Translations under genes and position numbers: made by a program
NCBI GenBank assembly: GCA_023435725.1
Contig: JAEYRD010000193.1
Coordinates: forward strand, 1 to 18,049
Direction: 5' to 3'
Length of the DNA stretch: 18,049 nucleotides
Source of the DNA: Pseudomonadota bacterium
Lineage (GTDB): Bacteria; Pseudomonadota; Alphaproteobacteria; Rhizobiales; Xanthobacteraceae
In this document: one piece after another, positions 7,019 through 13,993 of the stretch
How the letters are laid out: every line of letters starts with the position of its first letter
How positions within the stretch are numbered: the stretch's first letter is position 1
Notes under the pieces: generated by a model
Database searches by the model: none
Told to the model about the DNA's origin: nothing
Seen by the model: the letters and a program-made list of their open reading frames with translations, nothing else

Positions 7019-7978
7019 TCAGGCCTCGCGTAGTTCCGAGGGCGTGGCGCCAAACCGCTTGCGGAACGCGCGGTTGAAATAGGACAGATCGGAGAAGCCC
7101 GAGGAATGCGCGATGTCGCTGATCTTGCGGGTCCGGGCACGGGGATCGCCGAGCAGCTTTCGCGCCAGCAACAGGCGCTGTTCCAGCACGAACTCGGTGA
7201 AGGTCGTGCCAGCCTGCTCGAACAGGCGCTGCGCCTGGCGCGGACTGAGGCCCGAGCGCGTCGCGATCTCGGACAGGCAGAGATCGCTGCGGCCGAGTCC
7301 GGCCATCACGTCGGCGCGCATGAGATCGAGGCGGGCCGCCGCCTGTCCCCGCCCGCGGGCCATGTTCGCATGCTCCGCATCGGTGCCGAGCAGGAGGCCG
7401 ACGAGATCGACCATGTGCTGCGCGGTCAGACGCTGGCCGACGGCGTCGAGATGCGGCGCGTGATTGGCGGCCAGCGCGTGGTAGCGGAAGATCGTCTCGG
7501 CAACCGCACCGTCGGAGAGCACCTGCGACAGCTTGTCCTCGGCGCGCGGATTGATGTCGAGCAGCGCGCGGCGCGGCATACGGATGGTGGTGAAGCGATC
7601 TTGATCGGTGTGACCGACGGTGCCGGTGACGCCCATGTCGACGAGCACCATTTGCGCGGGCGCGAGTTCGACGGTGTGACCGTTCTGCCCGACGCGGACG
7701 AGGCCCGCATGGGCAGCGATCAGGACGAGATCGTCGCTGCCGTCGGCAAGGCCACCCTGCGTGCGCGAATATTGCGCTGAGGCGCCTTCGGGAATGGCCA
7801 ATGCGATATTATCGACCACGCTGATCTGGAGCCGGCAATCGATGCTGTCGCCATGGCTCGGCCCGATATCGAGGCCGCAGGAACCGAAGGCCTGCTCGCG
7901 CCAATGTTCGAAGGCCGGACCGTGCGGCAGCCCTGCATATTGGTGGACGAAGATGCCCGGCGTCTTGGCTGCATCCAT
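7019..7978 (-). CDS. AraC-family transcriptional regulator
   Basis: A 319-residue regulator. The N-terminal part (about 1-200) resembles the cupin-like AraC ligand-binding domain found in FeaR/NahR-style AraC proteins. The C-terminal 90 residues hold two helix-turn-helix motifs: LCLSEIATRSGLSPRQAQRLF, then ISDIAHSSGFSDLSYFNRAF followed by RKRFGATPSELR, the standard AraC signature. The ATG at 7978 was chosen because AGGAAA lies 6-7 bp upstream; an earlier ATG at 8029/8026 would add 16-17 residues with no good ribosome binding site. The downstream NDH-2-like gene on the same strand is 120 bp away and may be a target, but no shared operator was seen. The ligand is unknown. Confidence 0.9.
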   Translation of the reverse strand: MDAAKTPGIFVHQYAGLPHGPAFEHWREQAFGSCGLDIGPSHGDSIDCRLQISVVDNIALAIPEGASAQYSRTQGGLADGSDDLVLIAAHAGLVRVGQNGHTVELAPAQMVLVDMGVTGTVGHTDQDRFTTIRMPRRALLDINPRAEDKLSQVLSDGAVAETIFRYHALAANHAPHLDAVGQRLTAQHMVDLVGLLLGTDAEHANMARGRGQAAARLDLMRADVMAGLGRSDLCLSEIATRSGLSPRQAQRLFEQAGTTFTEFVLEQRLLLARKLLGDPRARTRKISDIAHSSGFSDLSYFNRAFRKRFGATPSELREA

Positions 7979-8091
7979 TCTGATTTCCTGCCCTTCCCCC
8001 GGCACCGCAACCTGCGGCGCCAACATCAAATTCCGGGCATTTGACGCCGCGAATTGCAGAGAGGTTCAACTCGCAGGCGGATTCAGCGAGA

Positions 8092-8110
8092 CTTGTCGGA
8101 ATGCGACAAG
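8092..8110. promoter_or_regulatory. Inverted repeat upstream of the AraC-family gene
   Basis: CTTGTCG (8092-8098) and CGACAAG (8104-8110) flank a 5-bp centre, about 115 bp upstream of the chosen AraC start. The same GCGACAA word recurs once at 8124-8130. This may be an operator for this regulator or another protein; the link is inferred from position. Confidence 0.4.
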
Positions 8111-8183
8111 CGGGCGGACAATAGCGACAACAACCCGCGCTTGTAGCCCCATGGAGCACGGCGAAATGCAGGACAGCGGTGCG

Positions 8184-8205
8184 GGATTGGGCTGCGCTCC
8201 AATCC
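8184..8205 (-). terminator. Hairpin after the anti-sigma factor gene
   Basis: GGATTGG (8184-8190) and CCAATCC (8199-8205) form a 7-bp stem with an 8-nt loop, 16 bp past the anti-sigma stop codon. There is no T-run, so termination is only suggested by position. The remaining gap 7979-8220 shows no gene. Confidence 0.35.
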
Positions 8206-8220
8206 GGGGGTCGGCAGAAA

Positions 8221-9282
8221 TTACTTCTTCGCAGGCGCCTGCGGCTGAGACGGCGGCACCGTCTCGATCAGCTTGCCGGAAAACACCGGCGCCGAGGTCG
8301 GCTGGCCGTTGGGCGAGCCGCCGGCCTGCTCGACAGTGACGGCGTAGGTTGCACCGTTGACGACGTCGGCATCGTAGGAGCCGAGTACCGGACGCGCGGT
8401 GAAGTCGCCCGTGCCGATCACGCCGAGCGAACGCGGACGGGGCAGCTTGTCGGAGATCAGCCAGAGCTCGAAGCTCTTGCCGGACTCCGGCGTCGCACTG
8501 ACCTTGCGCACCGTGAAATTCCGCGTCGCGCCGTCGATGGTGAGAATGAAGGCTGGGCCGCCGCCCTGGCCCTGTAATAGCGCGACATATTGCGAAGACA
8601 CCGTGAGCGGCGCCGGTGTCTGCACCTCGACCGTCCGGATACGCGGTGCAGGCCGTAGCGAGCCGGGCAAGGCGTCGGGCTGGAAGATCTGAAGCGACAG
8701 CGTCACGAGCAGCGCGGCTGCGAGCGCGCCAACGGCGGATGCAATGGTACGCCAGCGCTTCACACGGCTCTCGAGCCGGATCACGTTGGTGTTATCGACG
8801 ACTGGCGCCTGCGGCGCGCGCACGACTTCCGGATCGGGCGCATGAACCTGCGGCATGAAGATCGGCAACACGTCAGGAAGCGCATCCGGCGCTGGCCGAG
8901 CCGTCTCGGGCTGCTCTGCTTCGGGAGGCTGCGGCTCCGGTGGCTGCACGTCCTGCGACGGCGCCTCGGGCGGCGAAATATCGAGCGAGGAAAACTCCGG
9001 CACAGGGGGCGGAGGCGGCGGGGCTTCGGGCAGCGCGGGCGGCTCCTGCGCGAATGCCGTCCGCGCGAGCTCGGACCTGATGTTCTCCCACACGATTGGA
9101 CGCGGCTCGACCGAGCCTACCATCTGATTGAGGACGCCGAGCCGGAAGGCCCAGCTCTGCACGACATCGGCGAACGCCTTGTCCACCGCCATCATGGTCT
9201 CGACCTGCACGCGCTCATCGGCATCGAGCGTGCCGAGCACATATTCCGCGGCGAGCGCGATATGGTCCTCCGTATAGGCCAT
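8221..9282 (-). CDS. Membrane-bound RskA-type anti-sigma factor
   Basis: A 353-residue protein that should hold the adjacent ECF sigma factor inactive at the membrane. Residues 1-75 form an anti-sigma domain (EDHIALAAEYVLGTL); the HxxxCxxC zinc motif of ZAS proteins is reduced to H7 with Ala at the Cys positions, so it is zinc-free as in RskA. Residues about 80-160 are an unusual Pro/Glu/Ala-rich spacer including a run of seven prolines. One membrane helix follows at about 179-200. The periplasmic part (about 205-353) is RskA-like, with FELWLISDKLPRPRSLGVIG near its core, and ends in a short Pro/Gln/Lys tail. The ATG at 9282 is 37 bp past the sigma gene stop, on the same strand, giving a sigma/anti-sigma operon. 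Signal and release mechanism are unknown; related anti-sigma factors are cut by membrane proteases. Confidence 0.9.
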   Translation of the reverse strand: MAYTEDHIALAAEYVLGTLDADERVQVETMMAVDKAFADVVQSWAFRLGVLNQMVGSVEPRPIVWENIRSELARTAFAQEPPALPEAPPPPPPVPEFSSLDISPPEAPSQDVQPPEPQPPEAEQPETARPAPDALPDVLPIFMPQVHAPDPEVVRAPQAPVVDNTNVIRLESRVKRWRTIASAVGALAAALLVTLSLQIFQPDALPGSLRPAPRIRTVEVQTPAPLTVSSQYVALLQGQGGGPAFILTIDGATRNFTVRKVSATPESGKSFELWLISDKLPRPRSLGVIGTGDFTARPVLGSYDADVVNGATYAVTVEQAGGSPNGQPTSAPVFSGKLIETVPPSQPQAPAKK

Positions 9283-9319
9283 CAATTGCAGTCCAGAACC
9301 ACCCTCGCTAGTCCGGCCC

Positions 9320-9865
9320 TCATAGTCCGAGGCACTCCCGGATATCCAACATGCTGCGCCGGAGCCACGTCTTCACCGTGTTGACGGGCGCGGCGAACTT
9401 CTCCGCCAATTGCTCGCGGCTCCAGCCGTTGTAATAGGCGAGCAACACGAGCCTCTGGCGATCCGGCTCGAGCCGGCCGATACATTCCAGCAGCCGCTTC
9501 AACTCCTCGGTCATCTCGCGGCGCGCCAGCGGATCGGGGCTGTCGGCCGCCACCTCCATCGCCTGAGGCGCCTCCTCGATGGAAACATCCTGCTTCCTGC
9601 GCACGATGTCGATCGCACGGTTGCGCGCTATCGACGCCATCCACGTGATCGGCGACGAAAGAGCCGGATTGAACTGCCCCGCGCTATTCCAAATCTTGAC
9701 GTAGGTCTCCTGGATGACCTCCTCTGCGAGATCCTGTCGGCGCAAGATACGAAGCACGACGCCATAGAGTTTCGCGCGCGTGGCGGCGTAGAGGCGCTCG
9801 AACGCGGCCTGATCGCCCTTCGCCACCGCCTCAATCAACCCGACCAGCTCGGCTGGCGTCAGCAT
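9320..9865 (-). CDS. ECF-family (group IV) RNA polymerase sigma factor
   Basis: A 181-residue ECF sigma factor with only regions 2 and 4. Region 2 spans about 20-85 with the core-binding and -10 recognition stretch DLAEEVIQETYVKIW and RNRAIDIVRR. Region 4 spans about 125-178, ending in the helix-turn-helix YYNGWSREQLAEKFAAPVNT followed by VKTWLRRSMLDIREC. The linker between them is acidic and proline-containing. The protein is not the EcfG stress factor, which pairs with NepR/PhyR; here the next gene is an RskA-type anti-sigma, the SigK-like arrangement. The ATG at 9865 has GGGGGG about 4-9 bp upstream. No autoregulatory promoter could be identified in the 116-bp stretch upstream. The regulon is unknown. 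Confidence 0.94.
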   Translation of the reverse strand: MLTPAELVGLIEAVAKGDQAAFERLYAATRAKLYGVVLRILRRQDLAEEVIQETYVKIWNSAGQFNPALSSPITWMASIARNRAIDIVRRKQDVSIEEAPQAMEVAADSPDPLARREMTEELKRLLECIGRLEPDRQRLVLLAYYNGWSREQLAEKFAAPVNTVKTWLRRSMLDIRECLGL

Positions 9866-9981
9866 TCAGCCCCCCAACGCGCGGGTCCCGACGCTTCCGC
9901 GCCGGCCCTGGCACTACCATAGCGCGCGACAAAGCCGACCACCAAGGGTGCGCGGTGCCAGACTGTGGACAGCAAATACGA

Positions 9982-10008
9982 AAACCCGGACCTTGCGGGT
10001 CCGGGTTT
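9982..10008 (-). terminator. Intrinsic terminator of fliIJ
   Basis: AAACCCGGACC (9982-9992) and GGTCCGGGTTT (9998-10008) form a perfect 11-bp stem with a 5-nt loop. Read on the minus strand, the stem ends in TTTT followed by CGTATTTG, 31 bp past the fliJ stop. It is a good rho-independent terminator for fliIJ. Confidence 0.78.
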
Positions 10009-10038
10009 CACAAATTCTCGGGCGGTTTGGGTTGCGCC

Positions 10039-10458
10039 TCAGGCGACGGCGCCGATGCGGGCGCGCATCAGCCCGATGCTATCGAGGTCGGCCTGCTCAC
10101 GGGCATTTTCTTCGGCGCGTTCACGGGCCTGGTCGCGCTCGTCGAGGAGCTCGACTTTCTTCAGTTCCTCGAAAGCCTCGGCCAGCGCGGCCTTGGCTTC
10201 GTCGAGCTGTCCCTTCAGCTCGTCGGCCGAGCGGGTCAGGTTCTCGCGGCGCTGGATCGCGGCCTTGGCATAGGTCGGATAGGCGAAGTGCGAGGGATCG
10301 TTGATCCCGGCACGTTCCTGCTCGGTCGTGATCTCGCGTTCAAGATCGGTCGACATCCGCTGGAAGTCGGCGATCATGGTCTCGATCTGGGTGACCCGGC
10401 GGCGCTTCTCGTCGACCTGAAACTTCTTCAGGCGGATGAGGGTATCACGTGACTTCAT
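10039..10458 (-). CDS. fliJ: Flagellar export protein FliJ
   Basis: A 139-residue, highly charged protein that reads as a continuous coiled coil, with many Glu, Lys, Arg and Ala residues and almost no Gly or Pro after the first third. It starts MKSRDTLIRLKKFQVDEKRR, a typical FliJ opening. FliJ is the central stalk of the FliH-FliI ATPase ring, comparable to the gamma subunit of F1, and helps escort chaperones to FlhA, which is also in this window. FliJ is poorly conserved, so the call leans on position directly after fliI on the same strand, its length and the coiled-coil nature. GGGGAG lies about 9 bp ahead of the ATG. It is separated from fliI by 121 bp containing a hairpin. Confidence 0.9.
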   Translation of the reverse strand: MKSRDTLIRLKKFQVDEKRRRVTQIETMIADFQRMSTDLEREITTEQERAGINDPSHFAYPTYAKAAIQRRENLTRSADELKGQLDEAKAALAEAFEELKKVELLDERDQARERAEENAREQADLDSIGLMRARIGAVA

Positions 10459-10503
10459 CGACTCGTACTCCCCAGAAGTCCCTTAGCTGCACGTGGGACG
10501 TCA

Positions 10504-10540
10504 CCGGTCTCCCCAAAGGCCCGATTGGGGCCAAGACCGG
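10504..10540 (-). other. Hairpin in the fliI-fliJ spacer
   Basis: CCGGTCT-CCCCAA (10504-10516) pairs with TTGGGG and AGACCGG (10525-10530, 10534-10540), giving a 13-bp stem with a 3-nt bulge and an 8-nt loop. It ends about 45 bp before the fliJ start on the minus strand. No T-run follows, so it is more likely an mRNA stability or processing element than a full terminator. Confidence 0.5.
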
Positions 10541-10579
10541 CTCTGCTGCTCTGTGGGATCGGATGATGACCTGACAAAG

Positions 10580-11905
10580 TTAGCGTTCCGTTTCCAAACT
10601 ACCGAGGATTTGCGCCAATTGCCGATAGCCGTCCGCAAGTGATGCCTTTTCGTCCTTGCGCTGGCGCAGGAAGGCCTCCAGCGGCTCGTGCAGCCGGATC
10701 GCCTCGTCGACCTCCGGGCTGGAGCCGGCCCGGTAGGCTCCGAGCCGGATCAGTTCCTCCATGTCGGCATAGGTCGCCATCACCTGGCGCGCCCGCTGGA
10801 TCGTCGGCCAGAACTGCGGATCGGCCGATTTCGGCATGGTGCGGGAGACGGATTTGAGGATGTTGATCGCAGGGTAGCGGCCGCGCTCGGCGATCGAGCG
10901 CTGCATCACGATGTGGCCGTCAAGGATGCCGCGGACGGCGTCGGCGATCGGCTCGTTGTGGTCATCGCCGTCGACCAGCACAGTGAAGATCGCGGTGATG
11001 GCGCCCTCTCCCAAGCCCGGACCGGCACGCTCCAAGAGTTTCGGCAGCTCGGTGAAGACGGTCGGCGTATAGCCCTTGGCGGTCGGCGGCTCGCCGGCGG
11101 ACAGGCCGATCTCGCGCTGGGCCATGGCAAAGCGTGTCACCGAATCCATCAGGCAGAGGACATCCTTGTCCTCGTCGCGAAAATATTCGGCGATCGCGAG
11201 CGTGAGATACGCGGCCTGCCGGCGCATCAGGGCCGGCTCGTCCGAAGTCGCAACCACCACGACGGAGCGCGCCAGGCCCTCCTCGCCGAGGTCGTCCTGC
11301 AGGAATTCCTGAACCTCGCGGCCGCGTTCGCCGATCAGCCCGATGACGCTGACAGCGGCATCGACGTTGCGCGCAAGCATCGACAACAGCACCGACTTGC
11401 CGACGCCGGAGCCGGCGAAGATACCCATGCGCTGGCCGCGGCAGCAGGTGAGGAACGTGTTCATCGCGCGGACGCCGAGATCAAGCGGCGCGCCGACGCG
11501 CTTCCTCGAATGCGCCGGCGGCGGCGCATTGCGGAACGCCATCGGCGAGGCTCCCTGCGGCAGCGGCCCCTTGCCATCGATCGGCTCGCCCAGCGCATTG
11601 ACGACGCGGCCGAGCCAGGCCGACGACGGCCGCACCTGGTTCGCTGCATTGGCAATGACCGCCTTGCAGCCGCGGCGCACGCCGTCGAGACCGGCGAACG
11701 GCATCACGACTGCATTGTTGCCGGAGAAGCCGATCACCTCGCAGGGAATGGAACGGTTGGCACCGGTCTCGATCACGAGCCGCGCGCCGACCGACATCGC
11801 GTGAATCGGCCCAGCCACTTCGACCATCAGGCCGCGAACGCCGACCACGCGGCCATAGATGTTGACGCCGTCGATATCGCCGATCTGTTCGGCAAGAGCC
11901 TTCAT
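10580..11905 (-). CDS. fliI: Flagellum-specific export ATPase FliI
   Basis: A 441-residue ATPase of usual FliI length. FliI forms a hexamer with FliH and FliJ under the export gate and uses ATP to help feed substrates to FlhA. The N-terminal beta-barrel (about 15-85) is followed by the F1-beta-like catalytic domain. The Walker A loop is AGSGVGKS (164-171), followed by GLIGERGREVQEF, and Walker B is DVLCLMD (248-254) with the conserved SVTRFAMAQREIGLSAGEPP after it. The C-terminal helical domain contains YRAGSSPEVDEAI. The ATG at 11905 has AAGG upstream; an overlapping ATG 15 bp earlier stops at once. The gene is divergent from ctrA across a 421-bp region rich in TTAA motifs, and is followed by fliJ. 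Confidence 0.97.
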   Translation of the reverse strand: MKALAEQIGDIDGVNIYGRVVGVRGLMVEVAGPIHAMSVGARLVIETGANRSIPCEVIGFSGNNAVVMPFAGLDGVRRGCKAVIANAANQVRPSSAWLGRVVNALGEPIDGKGPLPQGASPMAFRNAPPPAHSRKRVGAPLDLGVRAMNTFLTCCRGQRMGIFAGSGVGKSVLLSMLARNVDAAVSVIGLIGERGREVQEFLQDDLGEEGLARSVVVVATSDEPALMRRQAAYLTLAIAEYFRDEDKDVLCLMDSVTRFAMAQREIGLSAGEPPTAKGYTPTVFTELPKLLERAGPGLGEGAITAIFTVLVDGDDHNEPIADAVRGILDGHIVMQRSIAERGRYPAINILKSVSRTMPKSADPQFWPTIQRARQVMATYADMEELIRLGAYRAGSSPEVDEAIRLHEPLEAFLRQRKDEKASLADGYRQLAQILGSLETER

Positions 11906-11933
11906 GAGGGGGCCTTCATAAGGGGCGCGCCTT

Positions 11934-11971
11934 CCTTAAGATCGTTAAGGTTTTCATGGCGTGAACCTTAA
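11934..11971. promoter_or_regulatory. Overlapping TTAA inverted repeats near the fliI start
   Basis: CCTTAA-GATCG-TTAAGG (11934-11950) overlaps TTAAGGTT-N11-AACCTTAA (11945-11971), both perfect. The TTAA cores match the CtrA half-site but not its 7-bp spacing. The cluster lies 29-66 bp upstream of the fliI ATG. It may be an operator for fliI or, if transcribed, a leader hairpin. Confidence 0.45.
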
Positions 11972-11996
11972 GTTTCGCCACATTTCTGAACGGCGC

Positions 11997-12012
11997 TTAA
12001 CTTCGTGTTTAC
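11997..12012 (+). promoter_or_regulatory. Candidate CtrA box between fliI and ctrA
   Basis: TTAA-CTTCGTG-TTTAC matches TTAA-N7-TTAAC at 8 of 9 defined positions with correct spacing. It lies between the divergent fliI and ctrA genes and could serve CtrA control of fliIJ, autoregulation, or both. Confidence 0.45.
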
Positions 12013-12055
12013 CCGCATCATTAATCATTGCGTCACTGTCTTTGTGACTGAGCGT

Positions 12056-12247
12056 GACTCCCTTTCAGAAGAAGGCTGAGTCGCGGGAGTCGGTTAGGCC
12101 CGTCTCTTAAAGTGGAGCTTGAACGGAATCGGGTGACGAAAGCTGCTTCGCGCGCAAGACCTTAGGGCGATTCGACAAAAATTGCACCGGGAGGCCTTGC
12201 GCTCCGGAATCAGAGTTTGTTAACCATCTGTTGTCAGGATCCGAATC
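12056..12247. promoter_or_regulatory. Cluster of seven GANTC methylation sites upstream of ctrA
   Basis: GANTC occurs at 12056, 12078, 12087, 12126, 12169, 12207 and 12243. This is the CcrM methyltransferase target in alphaproteobacteria. By chance about 0.75 sites are expected in 192 bp at even base composition. In Caulobacter, methylation of a GANTC site in the ctrA P1 promoter couples transcription to replication, so a regulatory role here is reasonable but inferred. The region also holds TTAA at 12021, 12108 and 12220. Confidence 0.6.
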
Positions 12248-12326
12248 AGTTGTTCAAAGGCGTTTTGTTGAGTGCCGCGAATGCGGCCGACCTGACGCCC
12301 GGGAGCGGCGACTATGGGGAACTGGC

Positions 12327-13028
<702 letters not shown>

Positions 13029-13043
13029 TCCTGGGTTTACGTC

Positions 13044-13065
13044 GCGAGCCCCCCTTCGGGCTCGC
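13044..13065 (+). terminator. First hairpin after ctrA
   Basis: GCGAGCCC and GGGCTCGC form an 8-bp perfect stem with a CCCTTC loop, 16 bp past the ctrA stop. No T-run follows directly, so it is probably an accessory 3' hairpin to the terminator just downstream. Confidence 0.5.
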
Positions 13066-13079
13066 TCCTCCCAGCCTGC

Positions 13080-13111
13080 ACCCCGCCGCAAATGGCGGGG
13101 TTTTGTTTTTT
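13080..13111 (+). terminator. Rho-independent terminator of ctrA
   Basis: ACCCCGCC (13080-13087) pairs with GGCGGGGT (13094-13101) around a GCAAAT loop, followed by TTTTGTTTTTT. This is the clearest intrinsic terminator in the window and separates ctrA from the three-gene operon downstream. Confidence 0.92.
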
Positions 13112-13200
13112 GGGGACGCCAACGCGGCCTCATCGTCCTTGCGCCATTGAACCGCTATCCTCCCCCCGCCGACGAATGGTCGCTGCACGATGGGGGAACG

Positions 13201-13605
13201 ATGATCCTGCAATCGCTCGCGGGGCTGCCCGCTTTTCTGGTCTATTTCTGCACCGGGCTGATCGCGATCGTGGCGTATCTGTTCGTCTATACCCGCATCA
13301 CCCCGCACAACGAGTTCCAGCTCATCCGCGACAACGATCCGGCCGCGGCGATCGCACTCGGCCTCAGCCTGCTTGGCTTCGTGGCGCCGCTGGTGAGCGC
13401 GATCGCGCATTCGGCCAATGTGCTGGACTGCCTGATCTGGGCGATGATCGCGCTGATCGTCCAGATCGTCATGTTCTTTCTCGTGAAGGTCCCGGTGCCG
13501 AACCTGTCGGCACGGATCGCCGCCGGCGAGCTTGCCCCGGCAATCTGGCTCGGACTGTCCTCGCTCGCCGCGGGCCTGCTGAACGCCGCCAGCATGATCT
13601 ACTGA
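13201..13605 (+). CDS. DUF350 (YjfL-like) integral membrane protein
   Basis: A 134-residue membrane protein with four predicted helices (about 9-30, 48-68, 74-96 and 111-131). The loop FQLIRDNDPAAAIALGLSLLGF after helix 1 is the hallmark of DUF350, whose best known member is E. coli YjfL. The biochemical function of the family is not established. It is the first gene of a tight operon: the next start codon is 1 bp past its stop. The ATG at 13201 was chosen because GGGGGAACG lies directly upstream; an in-frame TTG at 13147 would add 18 polar residues. No clear sigma-70 promoter could be seen in the 90 bp after the ctrA terminator. E. coli has the same partnership of YjfL with YjfM (DUF1190) and YjfC (ATP-grasp). 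Confidence 0.88.
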   Translation: MILQSLAGLPAFLVYFCTGLIAIVAYLFVYTRITPHNEFQLIRDNDPAAAIALGLSLLGFVAPLVSAIAHSANVLDCLIWAMIALIVQIVMFFLVKVPVPNLSARIAAGELAPAIWLGLSSLAAGLLNAASMIY

Positions 13606-13606
13606 C

Positions 13607-13990
13607 ATGGCCGACAAACCCACCAAGGAGTTCGGCAAGCGCCTGCCGGTGCCGGCGGCTCCACGGGAGCCGGTGAAGCGCTCCGGACATGTCGCCCTGC
13701 TGGTGATGGGCACGATCGCGGTTGGCACTACCGCTTACACGCTGATGCCACGGCAGAATTGCGATCCGCCTCCTCCCGGCGCTGTGCCGGGGCAGACGAG
13801 CACGGCGTGCAACACCAGCCGCAGCTCATCGAGCGGTGGCGGCAGCTCGCGCTGGTCGTCGCGATCGAGCTTCTACAGTAGCGACTCCTCGGGCCATTCT
13901 TCGTCGGGGACGTCGTCCGACTCAGGCTCGGGTGGCGTGACGCGCGGCGGCTTCGGCACCTTTGCACACGGCTTCTCGGGCGGCGGCTGA
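13607..13990 (+). CDS. DUF1190 (YgiB/YjfM)-like Ser/Gly-rich membrane-anchored protein
   Basis: A 127-residue protein with a basic cytoplasmic start, one hydrophobic helix at about 28-47 and then an extracytoplasmic part. That part has two cysteines (C52 and C68), which could form a disulfide, a low-complexity Ser/Gly stretch (about 70-110) and an ending VTRGGFGTFAHGFSGGG. The RGGFG end, the single anchor and the neighbours suggest DUF1190 (YgiB/YjfM), but low complexity limits the match. A lipoprotein lipobox is not seen. The start is 1 bp after the DUF350 stop and its own stop is 3 bp before the ligase gene, so the three genes are probably co-translated. A possible role is as a partner or substrate of the ligase; this is inferred only from gene association. 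Confidence 0.72.
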   Translation: MADKPTKEFGKRLPVPAAPREPVKRSGHVALLVMGTIAVGTTAYTLMPRQNCDPPPPGAVPGQTSTACNTSRSSSSGGGSSRWSSRSSFYSSDSSGHSSSGTSSDSGSGGVTRGGFGTFAHGFSGGG

Positions 13991-13993
13991 CCC

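Noticed and set aside
11936..11948. TTAA-N5-TTAA as a CtrA box
   Set aside because: Known CtrA boxes need a 7-bp spacer; this has 5, so it is listed only as an inverted repeat.
10688..11971. 427-codon plus-strand frame opposite fliI
   Set aside because: It mirrors the fliI codons, has composition typical of an antisense shadow, and runs into the fliI promoter region.
13071..13111. Start of a CRISPR-like or tandem repeat near the ctrA end
   Set aside because: The two adjacent hairpins have different sequences; they are terminator structures, not repeats.
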